Below are positions 42,809 through 52,646 of a stretch of DNA of 64,000 nt, one piece after another. The notes under the pieces are model-generated. The model saw nothing but the letters and a program-made list of their open reading frames with translations. It was not told the DNA's origin and ran no database searches. The position numbers and the translations under genes were made by a program. The number at the start of each line of letters is the position of its first letter. Within the stretch, counting starts at the first letter, position 1. Source of the DNA: Mesorhizobium sp. (GTDB lineage: Bacteria > Pseudomonadota > Alphaproteobacteria > Rhizobiales > Rhizobiaceae); NCBI GenBank assembly GCA_004020365.1, contig SAQR01000007.1, forward strand, positions 1 to 64,000, given 5' to 3'.

Positions 42809-44896
42809 TTGTTGTTGCACCGTCATGACTGGGTAGAAGCTGCGGAAGAGGCTGGGTCCGGCGTTGCCCGGCCGGAGGTTCTTGTCACAGACGATTTTCA
42901 AGATGAACGCGCCCGCGGTGCGGTAATTGGCACTTTGGCAGTCAAGGGAGGTGTCAGGCGAGGACGCGACATCGAACGCCAGATCGCGATCGATCATGGC
43001 GCACTTCGTTTCCAGCCGCTCGTCAGGCCAGGTTGGGGCCGGCAAGGGATCTCCTATGGTCCCTTTCAGCGAGAGGCTGGTCTGGTGCTGTTGGTCTCGA
43101 TCACCAACGGCCACAACACATCGCAGGGATCGCCATTGCCTGATGACCTCGCTAGGCGAGTCTACCGTTGGCTGCGAGGACCCGGCATTGATCCATGGCC
43201 CGGCCGTCTGGTTTCCCTGATACGTGCGCCGCGAAAGAGGCTCACCCTTCGCCGTTTCTGGTGGTGGACGCTCAGCACCTCCAGAACCTACCGGGGATCG
43301 AACATCGACGAGAACCTGGCTGTCGGATGGTTCCCCAGTGAGGCGCCGATCAATCCCGTGGAAGAGGGTTGTGGCTTTGTCGTGCATGCCGCCGAAGGCG
43401 AAAACGGCGAGCTGTGGGCTCGTGCAGGAAAGCAATGCCTGAGTGCGTTTCGGCGCCTAATGAACGTTCATGTCTATTATGTCGTGGCGTTGCGAGAGCA
43501 GGGCGCTGTCTATTACGCGGCCGCCGACCAAAAGGCCCACGGTCTTGCCGCTTTTCCGATGATGCGTCCGATCGCGATCGATCCTTTCAACAAGGACGAA
43601 AAGCTGTTTGCGGGTGTCCATCAGTCGGCACTTGGCCAGATCGGGTTTCGGGTCGACACACGCGTCCAAGCGGTTCAAGTCGGGCGGATACCTGAATTTT
43701 CGACGCTGTTTGGCTCCGCTCACGCTGCCGATGCACTCGTCGAAGGCTGGCCTGGGCAAATCGCTGCAATCGGGGGGCGGTGGCATTTTTCGCAGGGCGC
43801 TGGCGATAACCTATCCGTCATCGATCCTGGTCGCCCTTCAGGATTGATCCACGGACTGCTGGCAATTGGCGCCATCTCGGATGTGTGTGGTCTCGTCTGT
43901 CGGTTTCGGGACAACGACAATTTCTGGGTGCTGAAACTGTCGACGCTCGGATGGACCCTGGTGCGCAAGCAATCGGGCAAGGAGATTACGATCGCGACCG
44001 GTACGGAACACGCTTTGCGCAAGTGTTCTACCCATTCGGTCCTGATTCTTGACTGGAATGGTCAGATGAGCTGCTTTCTTGACGGGGTTCGCCTTTTCGA
44101 AGCGTCTGTCAATGCCGATTTAGTCGAGAATGCTACCGGAGTAGGGATATGGAAAAGCTTTGATAGCGAGGCGCGCTGGCATAATTTCGAGGCTCATCCT
44201 TGCGAAGTTCCCATCCCATTGATGGCGCCTCTGGAGGCGCCCTGGAATCGACTCGGAGCAAGCCTGTCCTACGCCGACGGCTTTGCCGGTACTGCCGGCG
44301 AACTGGATCGCCGCACGCCGGAGCTGGGCGGCGGGCAATGGGCGAGAACACTGGGCACCGGGGTCATCGACGTCGACGGGCTGGGCAGCGCCCGTGTGCG
44401 CGCGAGCGTGGACAGACCGAACCCGGGTCGAACATTCTATTCGCTGCCATGGGACCTACCGGAATTCGCCGACCTCGAGGTCACAATCGAGCCTCCTGGG
44501 GAGCGCCGAGGACAAGATCAGCGCAGCCGGGCAGGACTGCTCTTCTGGCAAGACAGCGACAACTACGTTTGTGTCACCACCTGGCTCGACGATGTCCACC
44601 AGGGTGCTTCGATTTCGGTGTTCATCAAGCGGCTCGGCTTTGAGGAACTTTATGACGCGGTCTGGACCAATGTGGCTGACAAGGTCGTTTGGGGAAAACG
44701 CTTTCGCATGCGCGTTGCATTCGACGGAAATCGGTTTGCGATCCTGATCGACGACGAACTGGTGATGCAGCGAAGCCTCACCGACATCTATCCCGACGAT
44801 GCTGCCCTTCAAATTTTGCGGGTCGGGCTCGCCGTCAACTGGGAATGGGGAGATGACACGGGCTCGGTGTTCACTTCGTTCAAGGCCCGGCGCTGA
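42809..44896 (+). CDS. Large unrecognised protein with LamG/concanavalin-like modules
   Basis: About 695 residues; I do not recognise a named family. The N-terminal third is globular with a Trp-rich patch (RRFWWWTLS). The middle and C-terminal parts each carry a jelly-roll-like pattern. In one, LVCRFRDNDNFWVLKLS continues to LILDWNGQMSCFLDGVRLFE. In the other, LLFWQDSDNYVCVTTWLDD continues to RVAFDGNRFAILIDDELVM. Such paired exposed-edge strands resemble LamG or concanavalin A-like sugar-binding domains. No signal peptide is evident. A run of TTG codons at 42809-42815 follows a strong GAGGAGGG, and no ATG is near, so the start is TTG. Its 3' end overlaps the convergent GT4 gene by 88 bases. 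Confidence 0.72.
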   Translation: MLLHRHDWVEAAEEAGSGVARPEVLVTDDFQDERARGAVIGTLAVKGGVRRGRDIERQIAIDHGALRFQPLVRPGWGRQGISYGPFQREAGLVLLVSITNGHNTSQGSPLPDDLARRVYRWLRGPGIDPWPGRLVSLIRAPRKRLTLRRFWWWTLSTSRTYRGSNIDENLAVGWFPSEAPINPVEEGCGFVVHAAEGENGELWARAGKQCLSAFRRLMNVHVYYVVALREQGAVYYAAADQKAHGLAAFPMMRPIAIDPFNKDEKLFAGVHQSALGQIGFRVDTRVQAVQVGRIPEFSTLFGSAHAADALVEGWPGQIAAIGGRWHFSQGAGDNLSVIDPGRPSGLIHGLLAIGAISDVCGLVCRFRDNDNFWVLKLSTLGWTLVRKQSGKEITIATGTEHALRKCSTHSVLILDWNGQMSCFLDGVRLFEASVNADLVENATGVGIWKSFDSEARWHNFEAHPCEVPIPLMAPLEAPWNRLGASLSYADGFAGTAGELDRRTPELGGGQWARTLGTGVIDVDGLGSARVRASVDRPNPGRTFYSLPWDLPEFADLEVTIEPPGERRGQDQRSRAGLLFWQDSDNYVCVTTWLDDVHQGASISVFIKRLGFEELYDAVWTNVADKVVWGKRFRMRVAFDGNRFAILIDDELVMQRSLTDIYPDDAALQILRVGLAVNWEWGDDTGSVFTSFKARR

Positions 44897-46176
44897 GCGA
44901 ATGAAGGTTTTCGTTCTCCAAGCCGTGAACGGTGGGTGACGATTGCCTTGTCATACAGGTCCCGGGTCGACTGGGCTATTTTTTCCCAGGCATAGAGATC
45001 GGCGACCCGGGCGGCTCCCCGGCGTCCGACTTCATTGCTTGACTCAGGATCGGCGAGAAGGAGGACGATTGCGTTCGAAAGTGCGGCCGGATCATTTTTT
45101 TCGACGAGCACACCGCCGCCAGTTGCTTCCACAATGTCCGTCATCCCGCCGACACGCGTGGCGACGACCGGCGTCCCGGTCGCAAGGGCCTCAACCAGGC
45201 TCATGCCGAAGGATTCGCTAAGTGACGGATTGACGAGGAGCGAGGCCCCGGCACAGCGCTCGATGACTTTTTCATACGGTTCCATACCGGTGAAGCTGAC
45301 CGTGTGGGCGAACTGCGGAGGGATCATTTCGCGCAGAGCCGTCTCGTAGGAACCCCGGAAAGCGCCTCCCCCGGGATAGAACCGTGAAAGGTCCAAGACC
45401 TCCGGATCCCGGCTCAGGTCGATCAGGAGGTCCCGCGGCAGTGCCGCGGACGGACCAACGATCTCAAGACGGGCCTCAGGGTGAGCGGCGACTACTTTGG
45501 GCCAGGCCTCGAGAAGGGTATGAACACCCTTTTCCGGAGAGACGCGGCCGACGAACAGCACCTTTGCCGGCGAGCGCCGCGCCGTAACGCGAGCGAGCCG
45601 ATCCACTGGCGCACCGTTCGGCAGGACCGCAAAGGGCGTTCGCGCGCTTTCGAAGCGTTCGCGCGCAGTCATAACGACATGCTGCGAACAGCCGGCCACG
45701 AGATCGCATGCGGCGACGCCGCGCGCCATGACGTCACGATCGAGTTGCGCCAGCCAGTCGCAGTGCATGTGCAGGAGGATCGCTGCGTCGGGGACGGCGC
45801 GCCGGATAGCCGGTGCATAATGGGGAAAGTTCTGAAGATGAACGACGTCAGGCGCCAGACGGCGGAGGTTTCGCAGTGCCTGGGCGAAGAAGTCGAACGC
45901 ATAGAAGCTTTGCGCAAACAGCGGAGCGCCTGGCCAGGCGCGGCTCCACATGCGGGAGGCTCTCCCCCATACACCCGCCGGAGCGCAGGTGAGGAGTTCG
46001 ATCCGCACGCCATCGATATCGATGCGTTTGGCCTTTCCGCGCGGGCGACGCGCGATCACGGTCGTCTCGCAGTCCGCAGCCAGGCGGCGTGCCACTTCAT
46101 ACGTCCAGATGCCAACCGAGTTCTGGTCGGGCGGAAGCACCATGTCGAAATGCTGCGAGACGAAAGCGACTTTCAT
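44809..46176 (-). CDS. Glycosyltransferase family 4
   Basis: About 455 residues, GT-B fold. It starts MKVAFVSQHFDMVLPPDQNS (acceptor half), then DVVHLQNFPHYAPAIRR. The donor half has VLFVGRVSPEKGVHTLLEAW and the typical NPSLSESFGMSLVEALATGT with the Glu-x7-Glu donor site (ESFGMSLVE). ATG 46176 is 13 bases after the flippase stop, so the two form an operon. The last 29 codons overlap the oppositely directed LamG-like gene. The tail after residue 420 is poorly conserved in composition and may be a read-through extension. Confidence 0.9.
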   Translation of the reverse strand: MKVAFVSQHFDMVLPPDQNSVGIWTYEVARRLAADCETTVIARRPRGKAKRIDIDGVRIELLTCAPAGVWGRASRMWSRAWPGAPLFAQSFYAFDFFAQALRNLRRLAPDVVHLQNFPHYAPAIRRAVPDAAILLHMHCDWLAQLDRDVMARGVAACDLVAGCSQHVVMTARERFESARTPFAVLPNGAPVDRLARVTARRSPAKVLFVGRVSPEKGVHTLLEAWPKVVAAHPEARLEIVGPSAALPRDLLIDLSRDPEVLDLSRFYPGGGAFRGSYETALREMIPPQFAHTVSFTGMEPYEKVIERCAGASLLVNPSLSESFGMSLVEALATGTPVVATRVGGMTDIVEATGGGVLVEKNDPAALSNAIVLLLADPESSNEVGRRGAARVADLYAWEKIAQSTRDLYDKAIVTHRSRLGERKPSFAQRRALNEVNTEPVSSPHSQLTASPTRKI

Positions 46177-46189
46177 GAGCCTGGTACCT

Positions 46190-47641
46190 CTATGCGGGCC
46201 GACGCAGCCTGAGAAGCATGTCGCGTGCGTCGAGAAGGTCGGGACGCACAAGCACAATGACTGCGGCGACATATGCGGCGGCGCCGACGATGATCCCGCC
46301 TGCGATGAGGAGGCCTTGGGGGGTCGAGGCCGGTGCCGTAATCAGCCAAGCGGTGACAACGGCGAACATGAGCAGGGCCGCCACCGCCAGCCGCGGGAAT
46401 ATTGTCAGCGGCTTCAGCACGTCGATATGGGCGATGCGGTGAACGAGGAAGAGAAAGACCGGCAGGAGCAGGACGTTGCAGGCCAGAAGAGCTACCATCG
46501 TTGTCTCGAGGTCGATCTGCACGGCAGCGGTGAGGAGGATCACGGCCAGGACGGTGTAGGATATGTTTAGCTTGAGGATCAGGCCGGAATGACCGAGCGC
46601 GAGGATGGTGAGTGCACAGATGCTATCTATCGTGCGTTGCAGGCCAAGGAGCATCAGGATTTGAACGGCGACGACACCGCTCACCCATTGCGGGCCGAAG
46701 ATGAAAGGTACCGCGACGGGAGCGATCGCGGCAAACCCCAGGAATGCCGGGAAGCCGGCAATCGCGGCCATGCGTATGCTCGCGTTGAAGAAAGCATCGA
46801 TCTTCGCCGGCTCGCTCTGCACTCGGGCGACTGCTGGTATTGTCACCGCTGTAAGCGGACCCAGAAATGCCTCGCTCAGAAGATCCAGCGGTCGACGGGC
46901 GAGAGCGTACACGCCTACCGCGTAGGGTCCAAGGAAGGTGCCGAGTATGACCTTTGGTATTTCGTCATTCACGAAATTCCAAAGGGAATGGCCGATGAGA
47001 GGACCAGCGAAGCCGAACAGCTCGCGACAGCGCGCGTAGGAATATCTGAGACGCGGCCGCCACGAACTGCCGAGCAGAATAACGGCGGTCTCCACTGCCG
47101 CCTTGGCGACCTGCATCCACACCAGGCTCCACATGCCGTAGCCGGCGATTGCCATACTGATTCCAAGCGTTCCGCCGACGACCGTGCCGGTGAGCGTCCG
47201 CAGCGCGAACAGTCGAAAATGAAGCTGGCGTTTGAGGACCGCCGCTGGCACCGCCGCAAGGGCCTGGAGCACAACGATGACGCTGGTCCAGCGGACGAGG
47301 TCCTTCAGAACGGGTTCGCCGAATGCCGCGGCGACTGCTCCGGCGAAGGCCCACACGAGCACACTGAGCACCGAGCCGGAGACGGCAAGGAGCCAAAAGG
47401 CTGAGTCGAAATGAATGGACTCGAGATCCCGACGCTGGATGAGTGCTTCGGGGATTCCGCGCGTCACCGGAACGGCGACGATGATCGGCACGACCATGGC
47501 GAGCGTGGCGAAACCAAACGCCTCCGGGCCGAGATGACGGGCGAGAACGACAAAGACGACAAACATCGCCAACTGGCGGCCCCACGTCTCGACTGCGACC
47601 CAAGCCGCCCCGCTGATAATCGCCCCGCCGATCGCCTTCAT
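46190..47641 (-). CDS. Wzx-type lipid-linked oligosaccharide flippase
   Basis: A 483-residue membrane protein with about 12-14 hydrophobic segments. The N-terminus AWVAVETWGRQLAMFVVFVV, then ARHLGPEAFGFATLAMVV with GIPEALIQRRDL, is typical of the polysaccharide synthase (RfbX/PST) group. GFAGPLIGHSLWNFVNDEIP and LGPYAVGVYALARRPLDLLS are characteristic of the ExoT/WzxC subgroup. It should flip undecaprenyl-linked repeat units to the periplasm for Wzy. ATG 47641 is chosen; the frame extends to 47854 without a leader. It is co-transcribed with the GT4 gene downstream. Confidence 0.93.
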   Translation of the reverse strand: MKAIGGAIISGAAWVAVETWGRQLAMFVVFVVLARHLGPEAFGFATLAMVVPIIVAVPVTRGIPEALIQRRDLESIHFDSAFWLLAVSGSVLSVLVWAFAGAVAAAFGEPVLKDLVRWTSVIVVLQALAAVPAAVLKRQLHFRLFALRTLTGTVVGGTLGISMAIAGYGMWSLVWMQVAKAAVETAVILLGSSWRPRLRYSYARCRELFGFAGPLIGHSLWNFVNDEIPKVILGTFLGPYAVGVYALARRPLDLLSEAFLGPLTAVTIPAVARVQSEPAKIDAFFNASIRMAAIAGFPAFLGFAAIAPVAVPFIFGPQWVSGVVAVQILMLLGLQRTIDSICALTILALGHSGLILKLNISYTVLAVILLTAAVQIDLETTMVALLACNVLLLPVFLFLVHRIAHIDVLKPLTIFPRLAVAALLMFAVVTAWLITAPASTPQGLLIAGGIIVGAAAYVAAVIVLVRPDLLDARDMLLRLRRPA

Positions 47642-48356
47642 TGCCGCTCTCTTTCGCCGTCGACGGGCGAACGGGATATGCACCCAGATCCAGGAATGTG
47701 AAGACCCGCCACCACCCGCATCGACATCGGCCGTGCCAATCCAGCATGCTCCGTCACGTGATTGCGCCCCCGTGTGGCGTAAAGCTGCTCGCCCGCGTAA
47801 GGACGCGGACTGCAGCCGGCCCAAAGGAACCGACGTGCCGCTCGGCCAGCGCAACGCGCGGATTTGAATTGAACTCGCTGGACTCCCTGGGCCTCGCAGG
47901 CGACATCAATTCGCCCTCATCGAGCCTGCCGCCAGTTCCTTGCCGGAGCTAACGAGTCGATCTGCGTCAGTATGCGCGACGGCCCCGACGAGCCGACCGT
48001 TGACGCATGCGGTAGCCAATGCGACACGACCAAGCATGGCTCGCCCTTCACCATTTACTCTCGGGATCATGCGGCGTTCTTGCTTCAAGCAGCAATCCGC
48101 CCTTATTGACGAAACGTCCGTCTCGGCCACCGCCTTTCGACTGTGGCGCCTAGCCTATTTGTCAGCACTGTCCGCCGCCGTAGCCGGCCAAAGCTGGTGC
48201 TTTCGTTCGCCTTCGAGGCTGCGTGGACGGGTCCGGCGAAGACGTTTGTGTCGAAGCAACCAACGTCAAGGCCGCCCGGCGGCCGCCCTTTGACGCGACC
48301 GGCATGCCGCCCCGATGCTTCCGGTCGAGTCGTTTGATAATCTCAGCGGAGCTTGG
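47642..48356. other. Gene-free stretch of about 715 bases
   Basis: Lies between the start of the flippase gene and the stop of another minus-strand gene. Frames at 47906-48130 (minus) and 47940-48293 (plus) lack recognisable motifs and ribosome sites. The promoter of the flippase operon should be near 47650-47750. Otherwise nothing seen. Confidence 0.45.
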
Positions 48357-49613
48357 TCAGCGCAAAGCCATGGCGTCCACCTGCAGCATCAGCTCGAGGT
48401 AGATTTCAGCGATGGAACGCCAGGAATAGCTGAGGGATCTTTTATGGCCTGCCTCGATCAAACGTTGGCGCAAGTCCGGATATCGCTGGATGTCGAGGAC
48501 CGCTCTGGCCCAATGTGCCAAATCATCCGGATCGGCATAGAGCGCTGCGTCCCGGCAGACCTCGGGGAGGCAAGGCGATGTCGAGGCCACGACCGGGCAT
48601 CCGATCCTCATGGCTTCGACGGCAGGCAACCCGAAACCCTCGATCCTGGACGGAAAAAGAAAGCACAATGCATCCGACAGAGCTTTCTTGAAATCATCAT
48701 CGCTGATTCGTCCGAGGAGCCGGAGATTGTCTGGCTTCGGCTGCGCAAACCGGGAAATGTGCGCTTCGTCGATTTCGCCCGCCATCCACAGGTCCAAGCC
48801 CAACGCGTCAAGCAGCGGAGCAAGCCGGACCAGTAATTCGACGTTCTTGTATTTTTGATCACGCCCCAGGCACAGCACATAGGGGCGGTCGGGCCGGATT
48901 TGCAGCTTCGATCGATCGGCATCCCATCGTTCCGCATGGTCGCTGCCGTTATATGTGACGGTGATCTTCTCCTGCGGTGCGATGCCGTATTTGATGAGAT
49001 GCTGCCGCGAAAGCTGCGAGACGGTGGTTATATGTGCAGCCCGTCGGCCAAGGAGCGGAAGAATGAAACGGTGGGCCCATCGGAAGCCGCGCCCATAACT
49101 CTCCGGCATCAGCCTGGTATGCAGGTCGTGGATGCATGCGATTTGCCGCGTCAGCGCCACCGGCGCCAGATTGCAGAAGCTGAGCAACCCGCCCTCAACG
49201 TGGCGTGGCAGTTGCATCTGCACCCAGAACTGCGGAAGGCGCGGTTTGTTGAATTCGGGGACGACCCGAATGCCAATCGCCTGCAGCGGCAATTGCTCCC
49301 GTCGCGGGACCGCCAGATCGAGTTCAAGTCCCCGCGCCAACGGATGGCCCTCGTCCAGGAGAGCGTCGAGCGCAAGAGTTACCTCGCGCGCATAGCGGGC
49401 AACACCGTTTGGAGGCAGCGCGACGAAATCCCCATTTATGGTCCAGCGCCTGGTGCGGTCACCGCCGGCCCCCCCGTCCTCAGCGGGAACCGCCGGAAAT
49501 GAGCTCTTGCCATACCTCTCGAATGGAAGCGGATCGGTGCCGATTGTTCCGGCCGCCCTGACGGCTACGGGCGAAGATCTTCCGTAATTTCGCTGTCCCA
49601 TAAAGTGCACCAT
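48357..49613 (-). CDS. Glycosyltransferase family 4, paralogue A
   Basis: A 418-residue GT-B enzyme. After a variable N-terminus of about 55 residues comes RRWTINGDFVALPPNGVARY, then CIHDLHTRLMPESYGRGFRW and TTVSQLSRQHLIKYGI. The donor half has VLCLGRDQKYKNVELLVRLA and SRIEGFGLPAVEAMRIGCPV (Glu-x7-Glu). It resembles the gene at 52955 on the opposite strand along its whole length, including the rare WTING opening. Start ATG 49613, or 49601 four codons later. Donor sugar unknown. Confidence 0.88.
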   Translation of the reverse strand: MVHFMGQRNYGRSSPVAVRAAGTIGTDPLPFERYGKSSFPAVPAEDGGAGGDRTRRWTINGDFVALPPNGVARYAREVTLALDALLDEGHPLARGLELDLAVPRREQLPLQAIGIRVVPEFNKPRLPQFWVQMQLPRHVEGGLLSFCNLAPVALTRQIACIHDLHTRLMPESYGRGFRWAHRFILPLLGRRAAHITTVSQLSRQHLIKYGIAPQEKITVTYNGSDHAERWDADRSKLQIRPDRPYVLCLGRDQKYKNVELLVRLAPLLDALGLDLWMAGEIDEAHISRFAQPKPDNLRLLGRISDDDFKKALSDALCFLFPSRIEGFGLPAVEAMRIGCPVVASTSPCLPEVCRDAALYADPDDLAHWARAVLDIQRYPDLRQRLIEAGHKRSLSYSWRSIAEIYLELMLQVDAMALR

Positions 49614-50028
49614 GTCGCGTGATCCATATTCAACCTAGCACCCCTGGAGACAGTGCGAACCTCTGCACCTTCGAAGTATGAGCTTATCCCTTGGCGTTAA
49701 TCCGAGATCCGCACTGCCCTCGCGCTGCTGACGGAGCAGAGCCGTGCCCGCGACATTGAAATGAAATTGGCCCTGCCACCTGTCCGGCCGCGTGAGGCGT
49801 TCACCCTGCGAAGATTCGGGCACTAATCGTGGAAGGCTGTGAACCTACGCAGCCGCTAAGCCGAAAGGAGAGGCATGCATGCGACCGAAGATGGGGTTGC
49901 TACACCCATCGAGGCAGGCGGCAGCGCCGGAATAGCCCCGCAGCCCCCTTTTTAACAGGCTGTCTGCCCCCATCCCAGGGCTTACCGTCGCAGCGAAATC
50001 GCCCTTGTTGCCTCTAGCTGGATTGCGC
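49614..50028. other. Divergent intergenic region
   Basis: About 415 bases between two glycosyltransferase genes facing away from each other. No gene seen; a palindrome-rich GC stretch at 49830-49980 may affect expression. Promoters for both genes should lie here. Confidence 0.45.
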
Positions 50029-50934
50029 ATGAAGCTCGTCGTGATCATTGCAACCCTTGGCCGCGGCAACCAGCTTTGCCGATTGCTATCGCATCTGCAG
50101 CGCCAGACGCAACCACCTGACGAAGTCGTCGTTTCCGCGCCCGATGCCACGCATGTCGAGCTTCCTGAGACGATTAGCTTCCCGGTTTCCCTTGTCTTCG
50201 GGAAGAAAGGGTCATGCGTGCAACGCAACAGCGCGCTCGACCACGCGAGCGGGCGTTTCGATGTCGTCACCTTCTTCGACGACGATTTCGTGCCGGCCGA
50301 CGACTATCTCGAGCGCGTCAAGAGAGCTTTCGAAGAGCATGACGACTGGGCTGTGGTCATGGGCAGAGTGGTCAAGGACGGCGCCGTCAACGCGGGATTG
50401 GATTGGCACGACGCCATGCTGGCTCTCCGCCAGTCGGAGCAGGAGCCGCCGCCAGGGCCCGAGGTCGTCGATCATCTCGGCGCATATGGTTGCAACATGT
50501 CCATTCGGGCGGCCAAGATTGGCAAGTTGCGCTTCGACGAGCGCCTGGTTCTCTACGGCTGGCAGGAGGACATAGATTTCACCAGCCAGTTGAGGTCATG
50601 CGGCCGCGTCGTCGCGGTGAACACGATCCGCGGCATCCATCTTGGTATCAAGACCGGGCGCGTGAGCGGCGAGCGGTTCGGATATTCGCAGATCGTCAAT
50701 CCGGTTTATCTGATCAAGAAGGGAACCATGCCCGCTACGTTCGCTCTGCCGCTCATGGCGCGCAATGTCGCCGCCAACCTTGTGCGCAGCGTGCGGCCTG
50801 AGTCTTACGTCGACCGCCGCGGAAGGCTGCGCGGCAACATCCTTGCCATAATTCATGTCCTGACGGGGCGTATCGAACCCGAATATGTTCTTGATATGGG
50901 CAGAATCCGCCAACCCGTAGATCCGCACGTATGA
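50029..50934 (+). CDS. Glycosyltransferase family 2
   Basis: About 301 residues. The GT-A start is LVVIIATLGRGNQLCRLLSH. The nucleotide-binding acidic motif is TFFDDDFVPADDYL, with GCNMSIRAAKIGKLRFDERL and YGWQEDIDFTSQL (catalytic-type ED) further on. The last pattern is common in rhamnosyl- and galactosyltransferases of cell-surface loci. ATG 50029 is used; its ribosome site is weak and the frame opens eight codons earlier. It is convergent with the glycoside hydrolase gene. Confidence 0.9.
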   Translation: MKLVVIIATLGRGNQLCRLLSHLQRQTQPPDEVVVSAPDATHVELPETISFPVSLVFGKKGSCVQRNSALDHASGRFDVVTFFDDDFVPADDYLERVKRAFEEHDDWAVVMGRVVKDGAVNAGLDWHDAMLALRQSEQEPPPGPEVVDHLGAYGCNMSIRAAKIGKLRFDERLVLYGWQEDIDFTSQLRSCGRVVAVNTIRGIHLGIKTGRVSGERFGYSQIVNPVYLIKKGTMPATFALPLMARNVAANLVRSVRPESYVDRRGRLRGNILAIIHVLTGRIEPEYVLDMGRIRQPVDPHV

Positions 50935-51104
50935 TCGTCGTCGTTGGCGTTGCTCGTTCCGGTAGTCACGAAAAAGGCGGCCGGGGCACCGCTCGGACCA
51001 CAGGACAATGCGCAAAGATGGTGCTCATGACGAACTGCCAGCATCATGTTTCGAACGCTGTCCAAGCCCAACGACAATCTTGCGGCCAGTAATGTTTCAT
51101 TGAA

Positions 51105-52646
51105 CTATTGAGGCTCGTTGGGAAACAGAACCGTGTGTCTGGAGCGAAACTCATGTGAATGGATGAATTCCGCCACGAGCTGTTCTCCACTCGCCTCGCC
51201 GCTGTCCAGTTTCGACACGTAATCAGAAAGACCCTGCCCGTCTGGCTCCCGTCCCAGCAATGTCCGATAGAGGAGGGCCACGTATTGCGTATTTCCAAGC
51301 CCAACCGGCTGATTGTCAGTCCTGAATTCGACCGAAAGCAACATCTTCGTGAGTATCGGAGAGAGAGATGGATCCTTCTTCATCGCGACGACCTCGCGCC
51401 ACTGTTCGGCCGGAGACGGCATGCGACGCAAGATTAGGCAGTATGCATATGCAATCTGGTTGGCGTGGTTGAAGACAGACTTGTCGAACGCATCAAGCGA
51501 ACAGGGCTGAAACGTGTCGGTGACGGTAATGGGGGGCACCGACGTCTGGCCCGCAGGCGGCGAGCTCTCCCTCGCGATCGTCGACGAACTCGAGCCTGCA
51601 TTGCCGTTCGCAATGGCCTTCTTTACAGCATCGTATGCCGGCTTTCGCCCGCTCGGCGCCCATAGCCCATCGCCGCGGTTCTTCAGGCGCACGAGGCCCA
51701 TGAAGGCTTCGTAGCTCGGCGCCCAGTACTGCTCGTCGAGCAGTTCGTAGATGTGGGCAGCCTCCACTCCGTATAAGGCCTGATATCGCCTCAGCAGCGT
51801 CATCGTCTGGACGAGACCGTCCGCCTGCTGACTTTCTCCCTTCTGGCTGCCTCCAGGGTAGTTGAACTCGGTGAGCCAGATTGGGCGACCGAGCGTGGCC
51901 AGAAACTTGAATACGTCTTCGGGGTCGCCCCCGTACAGATGCCAGACCGATATATCCCATCTGATGCCGTCCTGCAGCATGCGGGTGAACGCTGCGCGGT
52001 GGCCCCAGCCGGCCGTTCCCATTGCTTTTCTTATGGTCGGATCCACTGCGATGGTTGCATCCGACAGGCCGCGCAGCACTGCGCTTACCTTTGCCCAGCG
52101 CGGACTGAAATAGTGGGACGTCTCGGTGCCGCTGGCAGGCCCCCAGGAGCAGTTGTATTGCATTCCGCTGTCCTGCATCTCGCAGGGCATTAAGATGGCG
52201 TAAACCTCCATCTCGTTGCCAAGCTCCCAAACGCGGATGTCGTCCTTGAAGCGGGATACCAGTGTCGACGCGAGATCGTAGGCCTGCGCATAGAGCTCAT
52301 CGACGGATTGATTGTCGAGGTCCAGGTCGGGCGTGATTACCGGCAGGATCTCGACGCCGCGCTCCTTGCCGGCCTTGACCAGTTCGGCAAGCTTGCTGGC
52401 GCTGTCGGCGCTGGAGATGTTGACGCGATACGACTTCATGCCGAGGTCGCGGACATAGTCGAGTTGCTGTTCGATCGATATCCCGGGATAGGCGTTGAAG
52501 GGATGGCCATTCACCCCCCAGAGCAGATCCGCTGCGCCCGAAGCTGTCATGCCCAGCAGGCATGCCAGGGTTGTCCACAGACGTCTGGTCGCGGCGACGG
52601 CCCGTCCAACGGAACCTGGTTGCGATGGATTGGTCGGCCGCTGCAT
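51105..52646 (-). CDS. Exported glycoside hydrolase (clan GH-A type) with C-terminal DUF4214
   Basis: About 513 residues. A signal-type segment (about 22-39, RLWTTLACLLGMTASGAA) precedes a TIM-barrel domain. The expected acid/base is Glu145 in WELGNEMEV and the nucleophile is Glu260 in PIWLTEFNYPGG. They lie about 115 residues apart on strands 4 and 7, as in GH5, GH39 and GH53. The C-terminus (about 425-513) holds DUF4214 repeats: LYRTLLGREPDGQGLSDYVS and LVAEFIHSHEFRSR. Hydrolases of this kind in polymer loci (for example PslG) trim or release the polysaccharide in the periplasm. M1 could be 52646, 52688 or 52715; 52646 gives the shortest leader. Confidence 0.85.
   Translation of the reverse strand: MQRPTNPSQPGSVGRAVAATRRLWTTLACLLGMTASGAADLLWGVNGHPFNAYPGISIEQQLDYVRDLGMKSYRVNISSADSASKLAELVKAGKERGVEILPVITPDLDLDNQSVDELYAQAYDLASTLVSRFKDDIRVWELGNEMEVYAILMPCEMQDSGMQYNCSWGPASGTETSHYFSPRWAKVSAVLRGLSDATIAVDPTIRKAMGTAGWGHRAAFTRMLQDGIRWDISVWHLYGGDPEDVFKFLATLGRPIWLTEFNYPGGSQKGESQQADGLVQTMTLLRRYQALYGVEAAHIYELLDEQYWAPSYEAFMGLVRLKNRGDGLWAPSGRKPAYDAVKKAIANGNAGSSSSTIARESSPPAGQTSVPPITVTDTFQPCSLDAFDKSVFNHANQIAYAYCLILRRMPSPAEQWREVVAMKKDPSLSPILTKMLLSVEFRTDNQPVGLGNTQYVALLYRTLLGREPDGQGLSDYVSKLDSGEASGEQLVAEFIHSHEFRSRHTVLFPNEPQ

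Noticed and set aside
44200-44643. Open frames inside the LamG-like gene in other phases
   Set aside because: Arg-rich, no motifs, no ribosome site; off-frame shadows.
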